Part shown: piece after piece, positions 37,158 to 46,920 of the stretch
How positions within the stretch are numbered: position 1 is the first letter of the stretch
How the letters are laid out: each line of letters starts with the position of its first letter
NCBI GenBank assembly: GCA_026169815.1
Contig: JAPFDT010000043.1
Span: forward strand, 79,118-143,117
Reading direction: 5' to 3'
DNA length: 64,000 nt
From: Pseudogracilibacillus sp.
GTDB lineage: Bacteria; Bacillota; Bacilli; Bacillales; Amphibacillaceae
Notes under the pieces: model-generated
The model's database searches: none
Seen by the model: only the letters and a program-made list of their open reading frames with translations
Told to the model about the DNA's origin: nothing
Program-made: the position numbers and the translations under genes

Positions 37158-37851
37158 AGTAAATAATTTAAGTATAGCTTATAAAGGAATTGAAGCAGTT
37201 AGAGGAGTAAGCTTTGATGTGAAAGAAGGTGACATTACCGTTATTATCGGAGCAAATGGTGTAGGTAAATCCTCTATACTAAAAGGTATTATGGGAATTG
37301 AAAAGCCAACAGGCGGAGAAGTTCTTTATAAGGGGAATAATATTTTGAAACAACCAGCTAATAAACGTTCTTCTACCGGAATTGCACTATGCCCTGAAGG
37401 TCGCCAACTGTTTCATAAAATGACTGTACAAGAAAACTTAGAGATGGGTGCTTATGCACGAAAAGATAACCAAATAAATAAAGATCTAGAAGAGATTTAT
37501 AAAAAGTTTCCTAGGTTATCTGAACGACGTAATCAAAAGTCAGAAACTTTAAGTGGTGGTGAGCAAGAGTTAGTAGCGATTGCTCGTTCTTTAATGGCTA
37601 AACCAGATTTATTAATTCTAGATGAACCATCTTGGGGACTTGCGCCGATTATGATTGATCAAGTTGTGTCAATTATTGAAGATATTAATAAAGAGGGAAC
37701 AACTATTTTATTAATTGAACAAAATGCAAATATCGCTTTGAAAATGGCTGATTATGCGTATGTGTTAGATGTGGATGGTTTTGTACTAGAAGGTACAGGA
37801 GAAGAATTGTTAAAGGATAAAAAGGTCCAAGAAATTTACTTAGGTGCATAA
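37147..37851 (+). CDS. livF: Branched-chain-type ABC transporter ATPase (LivF-like)
   Basis: 234 aa, second ATPase of the same importer. Motifs are GANGVGKSS (Walker A), the LivF mark PEGRQLFHKMTVQENLEMGAY, the intact signature LSGGEQE, and LLILDEPSWGLAP (Walker B). ATG 37147 lies behind GGGAGGTG at 37133-37140 and overlaps the end of livG by 11 bp. It keeps the ABC signature that its partner LivG lacks. Confidence 0.9.
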   Translation: MSLKVNNLSIAYKGIEAVRGVSFDVKEGDITVIIGANGVGKSSILKGIMGIEKPTGGEVLYKGNNILKQPANKRSSTGIALCPEGRQLFHKMTVQENLEMGAYARKDNQINKDLEEIYKKFPRLSERRNQKSETLSGGEQELVAIARSLMAKPDLLILDEPSWGLAPIMIDQVVSIIEDINKEGTTILLIEQNANIALKMADYAYVLDVDGFVLEGTGEELLKDKKVQEIYLGA

Positions 37852-37870
37852 CTAAAATAGGAGTGAGAAT

Positions 37871-39091
37871 ATGAAAAAGATAAAAATAATGTATGCATTA
37901 TTAGTGGCTGGTTTACTTATATTAGCCGGGTGTAGTTCGGGTGATAGCAATGAAATATTAGTTGGTGAGGTTGATCCTTTAACAGATTCAGCAGCAGTAT
38001 ATGGAGCTCCACAAAGTGATGCATTAAAACTAGCAATCGAAGAAATTAATGATGCGGGTGGGGTTACTGTAGATGGAGAAGATTATACGTTTAAATTAAT
38101 TGATTATGATGATAAAGGCGATCCGAATGAGGCAGTATCAGCTACACAAAAACTGATTGATAGAGATGGTGTGAAATATATTCTTGGGTGGGCGGTTAGT
38201 GCTTCAGCTATGGCAGCAGCTGATGAGCTTGGTAATAAAGACGATGTATTAATGCTTGTAGGTAATGCAGGTGCACAAAGCATTGTTACGCAAGGATATG
38301 ATAATGTATTCCGTACACGTCCTCCAGCAGGATATACGGGTGGTCCCGCAGGAGAGTTTGTTGCAGATCAAGGAGTAAAAAAGTTAGCGGTGTTGGGTCA
38401 GTTAGAAGATGCAATTTATGCAGAGTATTACGAACATTTCAAAGAATCGTTTGAAGCAAACGGAGGAGAAATTGTAGGAGAAGAGAGTTTTCAATTATCT
38501 GAAAGAGATATGTATACGCAATTAAATAAACTAATGTCTAAGAATCCAGATGCTATTTTTGTTCCTGGATCGGTTGAACCAGCTGCTTTTACTTTTAAAC
38601 AATTACGTGAATTATCATTTGATGGAGATATTTATGGCTTTACAGGAGGTACTCCAGAACAGTTTTCCGAAGTTTTAGATGACGAACAAATGAATGGCAT
38701 ATATGACTTACGACCATTAGAGACAACTTATGCGGCAATGAGTGATGTTGGAAAAGACTATGTAGAGAATTTTAAAGAGAAATATGATGTAAACCCTGTA
38801 CCAAGTGCAGTAAATGCTTATGATCAAATGTATGTGTTAAAAACAGCAATTGAAAATGCTGATAGCTTGGAAGTAGATGATTTAATTAAAGAAATTAATG
38901 AAATGGAACCTCCTAAAGAAGCAGCACTAACATATATCACAATTGATGGGAAAATGTATGATCCAAATGGACAAGCCTTTACTACAAATGTTGCTATGCA
39001 ATGGGAAGATGGCGATTGGAAGTTTCTTGAAGAGATGGAAACAGATGCAGAAGAATATTCGAAGTTTTTAACAGAAGAGTCTAAGAAATAA
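37871..39091 (+). CDS. livK: Periplasmic-type substrate-binding lipoprotein of the Liv ABC importer
   Basis: 406 aa. The signal peptide ends in a lipobox (LILAGC, Cys21), so the mature protein is anchored outside the membrane. The following type 1 binding-protein fold starts ILVGEVDPLTDSAAVYGAPQSDALKLAIEEIN. Homologues bind branched-chain amino acids, urea, amides or other small organic molecules. The neighbouring oxidase, dehydrogenase and kinase genes make an amino acid less likely than a hydroxylated carbon compound (inference). Confidence 0.87.
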   Translation: MKKIKIMYALLVAGLLILAGCSSGDSNEILVGEVDPLTDSAAVYGAPQSDALKLAIEEINDAGGVTVDGEDYTFKLIDYDDKGDPNEAVSATQKLIDRDGVKYILGWAVSASAMAAADELGNKDDVLMLVGNAGAQSIVTQGYDNVFRTRPPAGYTGGPAGEFVADQGVKKLAVLGQLEDAIYAEYYEHFKESFEANGGEIVGEESFQLSERDMYTQLNKLMSKNPDAIFVPGSVEPAAFTFKQLRELSFDGDIYGFTGGTPEQFSEVLDDEQMNGIYDLRPLETTYAAMSDVGKDYVENFKEKYDVNPVPSAVNAYDQMYVLKTAIENADSLEVDDLIKEINEMEPPKEAALTYITIDGKMYDPNGQAFTTNVAMQWEDGDWKFLEEMETDAEEYSKFLTEESKK

Positions 39092-39227
39092 AATAAGAAT
39101 AATGGAATTTACAATTTAAATAATTAGCTGCAGGGAAAGTCTTAACTAAGTAGATTACTAGTTCGGATATTTCCTTGCCAGCAATATAATTAATCAATTT
39201 AATTTTAATAGGAAAGGAGATTGAATA
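39092..39227 (+). promoter_or_regulatory. Spacer with imperfect hairpin between livK and livH
   Basis: GCTGCAGGGAAA near 39126-39138 can pair imperfectly with TTTCCTTGCCAGC near 39170-39183. There is no T-run. Such a stem between binding-protein and permease genes often keeps the binding protein more abundant. Confidence 0.35.
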
Positions 39228-40091
39228 ATGGATATATTCTTTCAGTTGCTTTTAAACGGTGTTGTAATTGGAAGTTATTACATACTTATTGCATTAGGTT
39301 TATCGATAATTTTTGGTGTATTAGATATCCCTCATTTTGCACATGGATCAGTAGCGATGTTTTCGGGTTATATTGCCTATATTGTTGTATCTAGTTATAA
39401 TGCAAATATTTTTGTGGCAATTATTATTAGTATTATATTTGCTACGATAATTGGAGTTATATTAGAAATAGTTGCTTATCGACCTGTAGCTAATGCTCCA
39501 CCAATTAATAGTTTTATTATTGCCCTTGCATTAATGATGGTTATCGATAATGTTGCGACGGTTATTTTTGGTTCGAATCAAGTTTCAATTAAATCATCTT
39601 CAAATCAAGTGTTTAATTTTGGGAGTGTTACATTAAGTGAACAACGTTTATATTTATTGTTAACAACTTTTATTTTAGTGACAGGCTTATATATATTTAT
39701 GAAGTATTCTAAAACAGGAAAAGCAATTCGAGCAGTATCACAAAATAAAGAAGCAGCACAAATTGTTGGAATTAATACAAATCGTATTTCAAGTATTGTT
39801 TTTGGATTAGGTTCTGCGATGGCAGGTGCTGCAGGAGCATTTATGGGTATATTATTTGCTCTTTATCCTGCGATGGGCGGACATACAGTAATGAAAGGTT
39901 TTGCAGTGTTGATATTAGGAGGTCTAGGTAGTTTTCCTGGAACAATCATCGGAGGTTTATTAATTGGAATTACAGAAAACTTCGGAGTTGCACTATTGTC
40001 TTCATCTTATAAAGATCTTTTTGCATTCGTTATTTTAATTATTGTACTCGTTTTTAAGCCATCAGGATTATTCGGAAATAGGGGGTTATAA
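39228..40091 (+). CDS. livH: Branched-chain-type ABC permease (LivH-like)
   Basis: 287 aa, about eight membrane helices. LNGVVIGSYYILIALGLSIIFGVLDIPHFAHG at the N-terminus and MKGFAVLILGGLGSFPGTIIGGLLIG near the C-terminus are characteristic of LivH. AAAGGAGATTGAATA precedes the ATG. It is the first of two permease subunits. Confidence 0.9.
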   Translation: MDIFFQLLLNGVVIGSYYILIALGLSIIFGVLDIPHFAHGSVAMFSGYIAYIVVSSYNANIFVAIIISIIFATIIGVILEIVAYRPVANAPPINSFIIALALMMVIDNVATVIFGSNQVSIKSSSNQVFNFGSVTLSEQRLYLLLTTFILVTGLYIFMKYSKTGKAIRAVSQNKEAAQIVGINTNRISSIVFGLGSAMAGAAGAFMGILFALYPAMGGHTVMKGFAVLILGGLGSFPGTIIGGLLIGITENFGVALLSSSYKDLFAFVILIIVLVFKPSGLFGNRGL

Positions 40092-40095
40092 AATA

Positions 40096-41064
40096 ATGAA
40101 TAAAAAAAGAATTATACTCACGTTAATAATCCTCTTCTCTTTTGTAATACCTTTTTTAGATATTGGGTCATATAATTTACACCTTGTATCTTATTCGTTA
40201 ATTTGGGTAATTTTAGCACAAGGTTTAAATGTTATTCAAGGGTTTACTGGTTATGTATCGATAGCTCAGGCTGGTTTTTTTGGAATAGGAGCTTATAGTA
40301 GTGCTATTTTATCACTCAATCTAGGAATCTCTGTCTGGCTAACTATTCCTTTAGCTATTGTTATTAGTGGAATTTTTGGCATTTTAATTGGTTATCCTGC
40401 GTTAAGAACACAAGGCCATTATTTTGCTATAGTAACAATGTCATTTACGATGATCATATGGGTATTTATGATGTCTTCAGTTAAATTTACGGGTGGTGAA
40501 GAAGGAATTCCCAATATCCCTAGTCCGAGTTCCGTATTCGGTATTGACTTTTCATTAAAGGAAAATTACTATTATTTGATTTTAATTAGCGTGCTTATAA
40601 CAATTTTATTTATCTATCGTTTAATGCAATCTCGTGTTGGGCGTGCGTTTATTACTATTCGTGAAAATGAACAACTAGCACAAGCAGTAGGAATATCCTT
40701 ATTAAAATATAAAATGTTGTCATTTACGATTAGTGCAATGCTTGGTGGATTTGCAGGAGCGTTATATGTGCATTATACCCATTTTGTTAACCCTACTCCA
40801 TTTACTGTTGACTACTCTTTAAATGCAATATTAGCGGTCATATTAGGTGGAAGTGGTACCATTATTGGACCTATTATAGGTGCATTTATTATGATTTTCC
40901 TTCCAGAGTACTTACGAATTGCGGAAGAGTATCGCTTAATTATTTATGCGGTAATGTTAATTTTAATTGTGTTTTACATGCCAAAAGGAATTACAAATTT
41001 AATTAAAATTGCATATAATAAAGTTTTGTCAAAGGTAGCAAGAAAATCGGAAACCAAAAAATAA
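40096..41064 (+). CDS. livM: Branched-chain-type ABC permease (LivM-like)
   Basis: 322 aa, second permease subunit. LNVIQGFTGYVSIAQAGFFGIGAYSSAIL and the cytoplasmic RVGRAFITIRENEQLAQAVG loop are typical LivM. An in-frame ATG at 40042 lies within livH. The ATG at 40096 is just after the livH stop and gives a normal N-terminus, so it is preferred. It completes the G-F-K-H-M importer. Gene order (ATPases first) differs from the classic liv order. Confidence 0.9.
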   Translation: MNKKRIILTLIILFSFVIPFLDIGSYNLHLVSYSLIWVILAQGLNVIQGFTGYVSIAQAGFFGIGAYSSAILSLNLGISVWLTIPLAIVISGIFGILIGYPALRTQGHYFAIVTMSFTMIIWVFMMSSVKFTGGEEGIPNIPSPSSVFGIDFSLKENYYYLILISVLITILFIYRLMQSRVGRAFITIRENEQLAQAVGISLLKYKMLSFTISAMLGGFAGALYVHYTHFVNPTPFTVDYSLNAILAVILGGSGTIIGPIIGAFIMIFLPEYLRIAEEYRLIIYAVMLILIVFYMPKGITNLIKIAYNKVLSKVARKSETKK

Positions 41065-41090
41065 GTTGATTTAGAGAGGATATGAATGAT

Positions 41091-42530
41091 ATGGAGTTAA
41101 AAGGTTATGCATTATCTATGTTTCGATTTGAATTAGAACAAGCGGTAGGAATAGAGAATGTTATATCGGTAGAAGAAGATTTAGAAGAGGCATCGGTTGA
41201 TTTTTATTGGTTGACTAACATGTGGCGTCAAAAAGGAGAAGAGTTACCATTACCTTACTTTATAGTCCGACCGAGAGATACGGGTGAAACGTCAGCTGTC
41301 ATGAAAATTTGTCATACTTATAAGATTCCCGTTGTTCCACGTGGCGGAGGATCTGGTTCAGCTGGTGGGGCGGCTACAATGTATGGGGGAATCGTGTTAG
41401 ATGTAACAAGAATGGATGACATTATTGAACTAGATGAGGAATCGTTAATATTAACAGCACAACCCGGTATTAATGGAGGCGTCTTAGAAGAATATTTAAA
41501 TCAAAAAGGATATATGCTAGCTCATTATCCATCTTCTGTTGATATTAGTACATTAGGAGGTTATTTAGCTGCTCGAGGTTCAGGAGTGATGTCAACTAAG
41601 TATGGAAAAGCGGAGGATATGGTGTTGTCAGTGGAAGTAGTATTACCTGATGGGAAAATTATTGAAACACTTAAAACTCCAAATCACGCATGTGGTCCAG
41701 GGATGTTACAGCTTTTTGTAGGCTCAGAAGGAACTTTAGGAGTTATAACAAAAGTTAGTATTCGAATTGATCCATTACCAGAATCAAGAATATATCGTAT
41801 GATAAAGTTTCCAACTATATATGAAGGAATAGAAGCTGGAAGACAAATGATGGTGAGTCGTTTAAAACCAACTGTCATTCGTTTGTATGATCCAGGATCA
41901 ACTGAGAAGTCATTACAAACAACAGGTTTAGATATAGAAGGAAATTATATGGTTTTAATGTTTGATGGAATAAAAGAAATTGCAGAAACAGAGTTAAAGC
42001 GAGCGCTAGAAATTTGTGAGGAGAATCATGGGGAAGATTTAGGAAGTGAACTAGGTAAACACTGGTGGGATACAAGATATGTAGCTTATAAGCCACCAGT
42101 ACATCCGAATTATCCACAAATGTACGGCACTCCTGAAACAGTAACTACTTACTCGAATATTGTAAAGATTTATGATGAGAAAAAGAAACTTGTAGAAGAG
42201 AATTATAAAGAGTGGGGTGCAAAATATACTGCCCACTTTTCTCATTGGTATCCATGGGGAACTATGATATATGATCGATTTTATATTGATAATCCACCTG
42301 AGGATGCGGATGAAGCATTACGTTTACACAATGAAATTTTTGAAGCTTGTTCGAAAGTCAATTTAGAGAATGGTGCTGTCTTGAATGAACATCATGGAAT
42401 TGGATTAAAACTGGGATATCTTATGCCAGAACAATATGGAAAATCCTTCGATGTATTATTAGATATTAAAAAATCGATTGATCCCAAAGGAATTATGAAT
42501 CCAGGTAAACTCGGCTTTGGAAAGTGGTAA
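41091..42530 (+). CDS. FAD-linked oxidase of the GlcD/alkyl-DHAP synthase type
   Basis: 479 aa, VAO/PCMH-type FAD protein. The FAD domain shows YFIVRPRDTGETSAVMKIC, VVPRGGGSGSAGGA and STKYGKAEDMVLSVEVVLPDGK; the C-terminus has LNEHHGIGLK and DPKGIMNPGK. Members oxidise hydroxy acids (glycolate, lactate) or build alkyl-DHAP. ATG 41091 is 10 bases from GAGAGGA; another ATG at 41082 touches that site. Neighbours suggest it oxidises a hydroxylated intermediate. The substrate is unknown. Confidence 0.82.
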   Translation: MELKGYALSMFRFELEQAVGIENVISVEEDLEEASVDFYWLTNMWRQKGEELPLPYFIVRPRDTGETSAVMKICHTYKIPVVPRGGGSGSAGGAATMYGGIVLDVTRMDDIIELDEESLILTAQPGINGGVLEEYLNQKGYMLAHYPSSVDISTLGGYLAARGSGVMSTKYGKAEDMVLSVEVVLPDGKIIETLKTPNHACGPGMLQLFVGSEGTLGVITKVSIRIDPLPESRIYRMIKFPTIYEGIEAGRQMMVSRLKPTVIRLYDPGSTEKSLQTTGLDIEGNYMVLMFDGIKEIAETELKRALEICEENHGEDLGSELGKHWWDTRYVAYKPPVHPNYPQMYGTPETVTTYSNIVKIYDEKKKLVEENYKEWGAKYTAHFSHWYPWGTMIYDRFYIDNPPEDADEALRLHNEIFEACSKVNLENGAVLNEHHGIGLKLGYLMPEQYGKSFDVLLDIKKSIDPKGIMNPGKLGFGKW

Positions 42531-42558
42531 GTCAAAAGTAAAAAAATAGGTGATAATA

Positions 42559-43587
42559 ATGAGAGCACTTGTGTACAAAGGTAATAAAAAATTAACAATA
42601 GAGCAGCTACCAATACCAAAGATAAAAGAAAATGAATGTTTAATCCGTGTAGCATATGCAGGTATTTGTGGTTCGGATATGCTTTTGTGGAATGGGGGAT
42701 ATCCAAGGGTTAAACCTCCGCTTATTATAGGGCACGAATTTAGCGGAACGATAGTAAAGGTAGGTACAAGGGTTACTTCATTAAAAGAAGATGAACCTGT
42801 TGTTGTGAATCCATTAATTATATGTGGGAAATGTGAGTCCTGTGTCGCTGGACATCATAATACTTGTGATTATTTAAATTTAATTGGTATTGATAAAGAT
42901 GGTGGGATGTCAGCATATGTGGTAGCGAAAGAAGATCAAATTACATCATTACCTGATTCTATATCACTGGCTAAAGGTTCCTTTACAGAACCTTTAGCTG
43001 TAGGTGTTCATATGGTACGTATGTCCACATTAAAAAAAGGAGAAACAGCGTTAATAATTGGGGCTGGGCCAGTTGGCTTAATAGCGGCTTCAATTGCTAA
43101 AATAAAAGGAGCTACAGTGTACGTATCTGAGATGAATCCTTTTCGGTTAAAAAAGGCAAAGTCATTAGGGTTTAATGTTATTAATCCAAAAGAACAAGAT
43201 GTTGAATCATATATTCAACAAGTGACTAGCGGTAGTGGAGTTGATGTTGCATTTGAGGTCACGGGTAGTAATCCGGGATTAACAGATTGTATTCAAACAG
43301 TAAAGCCAAAGGGAACCGTATTAATTGCGGGAATGGCATCACAAAAACATTCTATTGAAACATATAAAATCATTCAAAAAGAAATTCATATTACAGGCTC
43401 TCGCGTTTATACAAAAACGGACTTTAAAGAAGCGATTCAATTACTCGAAGAAAACTTATTCGATCCTACTCCATTCATTAGTCGCGTCGTAACCTTGGAT
43501 AATGTTATTTTAGATGGATTCGAGTCTATTGAAAAAGGGGATCCCGTTTTAAAAATATTAGTTGATTTAGAAGCGGAGGATAAATAA
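42559..43587 (+). CDS. Zinc-dependent alcohol/polyol dehydrogenase (MDR family)
   Basis: 342 aa. Catalytic zinc ligands are in GICGSD and GHEFSG. The structural zinc site CGKCESC...TC has four Cys near residues 92-106. The NAD-binding motif is GAGPVGLIAASIA near 165-177. It resembles sorbitol or threonine dehydrogenases. ATG 42559 follows AGGTGATAAT. Its stop overlaps the start of the kinase gene by one base. It is likely the polyol-to-keto step of the pathway. Confidence 0.88.
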   Translation: MRALVYKGNKKLTIEQLPIPKIKENECLIRVAYAGICGSDMLLWNGGYPRVKPPLIIGHEFSGTIVKVGTRVTSLKEDEPVVVNPLIICGKCESCVAGHHNTCDYLNLIGIDKDGGMSAYVVAKEDQITSLPDSISLAKGSFTEPLAVGVHMVRMSTLKKGETALIIGAGPVGLIAASIAKIKGATVYVSEMNPFRLKKAKSLGFNVINPKEQDVESYIQQVTSGSGVDVAFEVTGSNPGLTDCIQTVKPKGTVLIAGMASQKHSIETYKIIQKEIHITGSRVYTKTDFKEAIQLLEENLFDPTPFISRVVTLDNVILDGFESIEKGDPVLKILVDLEAEDK

Positions 43588-45101
43588 TGGCTAATCAATA
43601 TGTTCTCGGTATTGATCACGGCACTGGTGGTTGTAAAGTAACTTGTATTAATGAATCAGGTAAGCGCATATCAGAAGCCTATGTGGCGTATCCATCTTAT
43701 TACTCTCAACCACGTTGGGTAGAGCAAAATCCTGAAGAGTGGATGGATGCGGCAATTATAGCAGTTAATAAAGCATTGAAGGGCTTCTCCAAAGAAGATC
43801 GATTATGTATTAAAGGTATTGGTTTTAGTGCACCGCATCATGTCGCTGTATTATTAGATGAACAAAATCAAGTCATTCGTAAAGCGATTATGTGGAATGA
43901 TCAACGGAGTGGAGAAGAAGTTCAAGAATTAATTGCCTCCCATGGAGATGAAATTATTGAATTAACGAATCATCGCCCATCTCCGACTTGGACATTACCA
44001 CAAATACTTTGGTTGAAAAAAAATGAACCTGAAAATTATAAAAAAATAAAAAAAGTTTTATTCGAAAAAGATTATATTCGCTATCGTTTTACAGGTGAAA
44101 TGATGACGGATAATATTGAAGCAGAAGGCTCCATGTTTTATGATGTGAAGAGACAGGAATGGTCTGAAAAGTTATTGTCACTTATCGGTTTGAATGCTTC
44201 TATGTTGCCAGAAGTAAAAAAGCCTACAGACGGAGCTGGAACATTAATGAAGGCAATGGCAGATAAGCTTAATTTATCTCCAGGTATTCCAGTTATTATT
44301 GGGACAGCGGATACAGCATCTGAAATTTATGGTTCAGGTGCAACCCAAGAAGGTGATGGAGTAATTAAATTAGCAACAGCTGGAAATTTTTCAGTATTAT
44401 CAGCTAATGCTCATACTAATATGAATTTAACTGGATATCATTTTCCAATAGAAGGATTATATTATTTAAACAGTGCTACGAATTTTGCGGCTGCTTCCTT
44501 TCGTTGGTTGAAGGAAACTTTCTTTGAGGATTGGGAAGATAAGTATGGAGAAGATGATGTTTATTCAATGATTGACAAAGCTATCGCAACAACAAAGCCA
44601 GGGGCTGACGGATTGTTATTTCATCCATATTTAAATGGAGAACGTTCTCCTTATTGGGATCCTTACTTACGTGCTAGTTTTTTCGGTGCAATGGCCGGGC
44701 ACACTCGGATTCATTTTGCACGAGCAGTATTGGAAGGCGTGGCATTTTCTATAAAAGATGCTTCATTGGAATTCGGTGAATTACCAATTAACAATGTGAG
44801 GTTGATTGGGGGAGGAAGTAAAAGTAAAGTGTGGTCACAAATTATGGCTGATATATTAAATTTGCCATTAGAATCACCTAGGATTAGTGATTCATCTTAC
44901 GGAACGGCATTGATAACAGGAACAGCTTTGCAAATTTTTCCAGACTTAACAGAGGCAAGTAAATACAATAATGAAATCATTCATCGAGTAGAGCCGATTC
45001 AAGAAAATGTTATTCATTATGAAAAAATGTTTGATATATACAAAGAGTATTCTTTAAAAACGAAGGAATTGTCACATAGATTATCAGATTTATATTATTA
45101 A
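43587..45101 (+). CDS. FGGY-family carbohydrate kinase
   Basis: 504 aa, normal for the family. N-terminal GIDHGTGGCKVTCI binds phosphate. MWNDQRSGEEV, LNGERSPYWDP and the C-terminal LIGGGSKSKVWSQIMADILNLPL are diagnostic. It is closest in pattern to xylulokinase or gluconokinase-type members. It would phosphorylate the keto sugar or polyol formed by the dehydrogenase. Start overlap (TAATG) couples it to that gene. Confidence 0.9.
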   Translation: MANQYVLGIDHGTGGCKVTCINESGKRISEAYVAYPSYYSQPRWVEQNPEEWMDAAIIAVNKALKGFSKEDRLCIKGIGFSAPHHVAVLLDEQNQVIRKAIMWNDQRSGEEVQELIASHGDEIIELTNHRPSPTWTLPQILWLKKNEPENYKKIKKVLFEKDYIRYRFTGEMMTDNIEAEGSMFYDVKRQEWSEKLLSLIGLNASMLPEVKKPTDGAGTLMKAMADKLNLSPGIPVIIGTADTASEIYGSGATQEGDGVIKLATAGNFSVLSANAHTNMNLTGYHFPIEGLYYLNSATNFAAASFRWLKETFFEDWEDKYGEDDVYSMIDKAIATTKPGADGLLFHPYLNGERSPYWDPYLRASFFGAMAGHTRIHFARAVLEGVAFSIKDASLEFGELPINNVRLIGGGSKSKVWSQIMADILNLPLESPRISDSSYGTALITGTALQIFPDLTEASKYNNEIIHRVEPIQENVIHYEKMFDIYKEYSLKTKELSHRLSDLYY

Positions 45102-45159
45102 ACAACTTTGGTTTCCGATTTAAAAGAGTAATTGAAATATACAGGAGAGGACAAGTTAT

Positions 45160-46323
45160 ATGCAAAAGTTAACATTTACTGCACAAAACTATGTAGGTAT
45201 TGATTCTATTAATCAGTTACCTAATGAATTAAAAAGATATTCTCCTAAAAAAATTATCATTATTACTGATCAAATTTTAATAGAATTAGGTTTATTGAAA
45301 TCGATTTTTTCCATTTTAGAATCAAATGATATTGAATATACTGTATTCTCGGGTGTTGAACCAGAACCATCTATACAATTAGCCCAAAGATTAGTAGATT
45401 TTGTTCAAAAAGAACAAGGTGATTTTATTATTGGAATTGGTGGGGGAAGTGCATTAGATTTAGCGAAATTAGCGGCAGTATTATCATGTCACGAAGGTAA
45501 AGTAGAGGAATATTTAAATTTAACAGGTACTAAAGAAGTTAATAAGCGTGGTATTCCTAAGGTGTTAATACCAACAACATCTGGTACTGGTTCAGAAGTG
45601 ACAAATATTACAGTACTATCATTGAAAGCAACAAAAGATGTTATTGCACATGACTATTTATTAGCTGATGTAATAATTGTGGATCCATTATTGACGATTA
45701 CAATGCCTAAACGTGTTACAGCTGCAACGGGCGTCGACGCATTGACTCATGCAATTGAAGCTTATTTATCTAAAAATAGTTCTATAGTAACAGATGGACT
45801 TGCCTTACATGCAGTAAAATTAATAGCTCAATCATTGTCGAAAGCAGTCCATGAACCTAATGATATTGATGCGCGAACTGACATGAGTATAGCAAGTTAT
45901 ATGGCTGGTATGTCCTTTTTTAATGCAGGTGTTGCAGGGGTACACGCTTTAGCCTATCCATTAGGAGGACAATTCCAGTTACCACATGGAGAAGCAAATG
46001 CAGTTTTACTTCCCTATGTTATGAATTATATAAAAAAATCATCTTATACACGTATGAAAGACTTACTTTGTGCATTCGATTCAAGTTATATTGACATGGA
46101 ACCTGAAAAAGCAGCATGCATTTTTATCGATAAATTATTTGAGATGATACAAGAAGTTGAATTACCTACTAAAATATCATCATATGATATTCCGAAACAT
46201 GCAATCGAATTATTAACACAGGATGCAGAAAAACAAACGAGATTGTTATCTAGAAGTCCATTAGAATTAGAGTATGACGATATATATACAATCTATATTG
46301 ATGCATATAATGGATCTAAATAG
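45160..46323 (+). CDS. Iron-containing alcohol dehydrogenase
   Basis: 387 aa group III dehydrogenase. NAD-binding is GIGGGSALDLAK near residues 90-101 and IPTTSGTGSEVT near 139-150. Metal ligands come from DALTHAIEAYLSK and GVHALAYPLG...PHGEANAVLLP. It may reduce or oxidise an aldehyde such as glycolaldehyde or lactaldehyde released in this pathway. An AGGAGAGG site precedes it, 58 bp after the kinase. Confidence 0.9.
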   Translation: MQKLTFTAQNYVGIDSINQLPNELKRYSPKKIIIITDQILIELGLLKSIFSILESNDIEYTVFSGVEPEPSIQLAQRLVDFVQKEQGDFIIGIGGGSALDLAKLAAVLSCHEGKVEEYLNLTGTKEVNKRGIPKVLIPTTSGTGSEVTNITVLSLKATKDVIAHDYLLADVIIVDPLLTITMPKRVTAATGVDALTHAIEAYLSKNSSIVTDGLALHAVKLIAQSLSKAVHEPNDIDARTDMSIASYMAGMSFFNAGVAGVHALAYPLGGQFQLPHGEANAVLLPYVMNYIKKSSYTRMKDLLCAFDSSYIDMEPEKAACIFIDKLFEMIQEVELPTKISSYDIPKHAIELLTQDAEKQTRLLSRSPLELEYDDIYTIYIDAYNGSK

Positions 46324-46340
46324 GGAGGAGGAAACAATTA

Positions 46341-46532
46341 ATGCCATTTGTACATATTGAAATTTTAGAAGGTGTATCTGATGAGAAAAAGCAAGAAATT
46401 GTGACAGAAATGACAAATACATTTCAACGGGTGGTAGGTATCCCAGAAGATAAAGTATTTATCTTCTTTGAAGATTTAAAGAAGAATAACTATGCAAAAC
46501 AAGGAAAGTTAGTCATTAATCATGATACTTAA
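46341..46532 (+). CDS. 4-oxalocrotonate tautomerase-like enzyme
   Basis: 63 aa, the typical size. After Met removal Pro becomes residue 1 (MPFVHIEILEG), the catalytic base in this superfamily, and the C-terminal beta-turn is normal. GGGAGGAGG precedes the ATG, 17 bp after the iron dehydrogenase. In a polyol operon a tautomerase is unusual and may interconvert keto and enol forms of a hydroxy-keto acid (inference). Confidence 0.85.
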   Translation: MPFVHIEILEGVSDEKKQEIVTEMTNTFQRVVGIPEDKVFIFFEDLKKNNYAKQGKLVINHDT

Positions 46533-46627
46533 TCACTGAGTATAGGAACTTTACATTCATTAATTACTATAATACTAAACGATGCCTTTCTAGTAGCGTT
46601 CGAAAATTAAATAATCCATTAATAGTT

Positions 46628-46668
46628 AAAAATCTACTCCTTTTCCTAATGAAAAAGAGTGGATTTTT
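46628..46668 (+). terminator. Terminator of the catabolic operon
   Basis: AAAAATCTACTCCTTTTC pairs with GAAAAAGAGTGGATTTTT across the loop CTAAT with a few G-U or mismatched positions. Confidence 0.7.
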
Positions 46669-46812
46669 AAAATAAATTGGAAAAGAGGAAGAAAATATTA
46701 TCATTTATTATAATGTTATTAATCCTGAAACTGGAAAATTAATTTAAAAGTTATCCAATATAATCGTTTTAACTTAGCCAAAGGTCAAACAATGACGTTC
46801 AATAACAGTATT

Positions 46813-46862
46813 AAAAAAGCGTGGTATTTACTGTTTTAATCCAGTAAATACCACGCTTTTTT
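46813..46862. terminator. Perfect 21-bp bidirectional terminator
   Basis: 46813-46833 pairs perfectly with 46842-46862 and has six A on one side and seven T on the other. It can end transcripts from both the operon and the converging pfpI-like gene. Confidence 0.88.
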
Positions 46863-46920
46863 TAATATAAAGTTGTTGTAACTTCATCTATAAACAGTCA
46901 ATCAAATGATATTCCGGCAA

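Larger units (their letters stand above)
46533..46920. other. 388-bp intergenic region with two terminators
   Basis: It holds two stem-loops (listed separately) between the converging tautomerase and PfpI genes. No open frame with a ribosome-binding site is seen in between. Confidence 0.7.
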
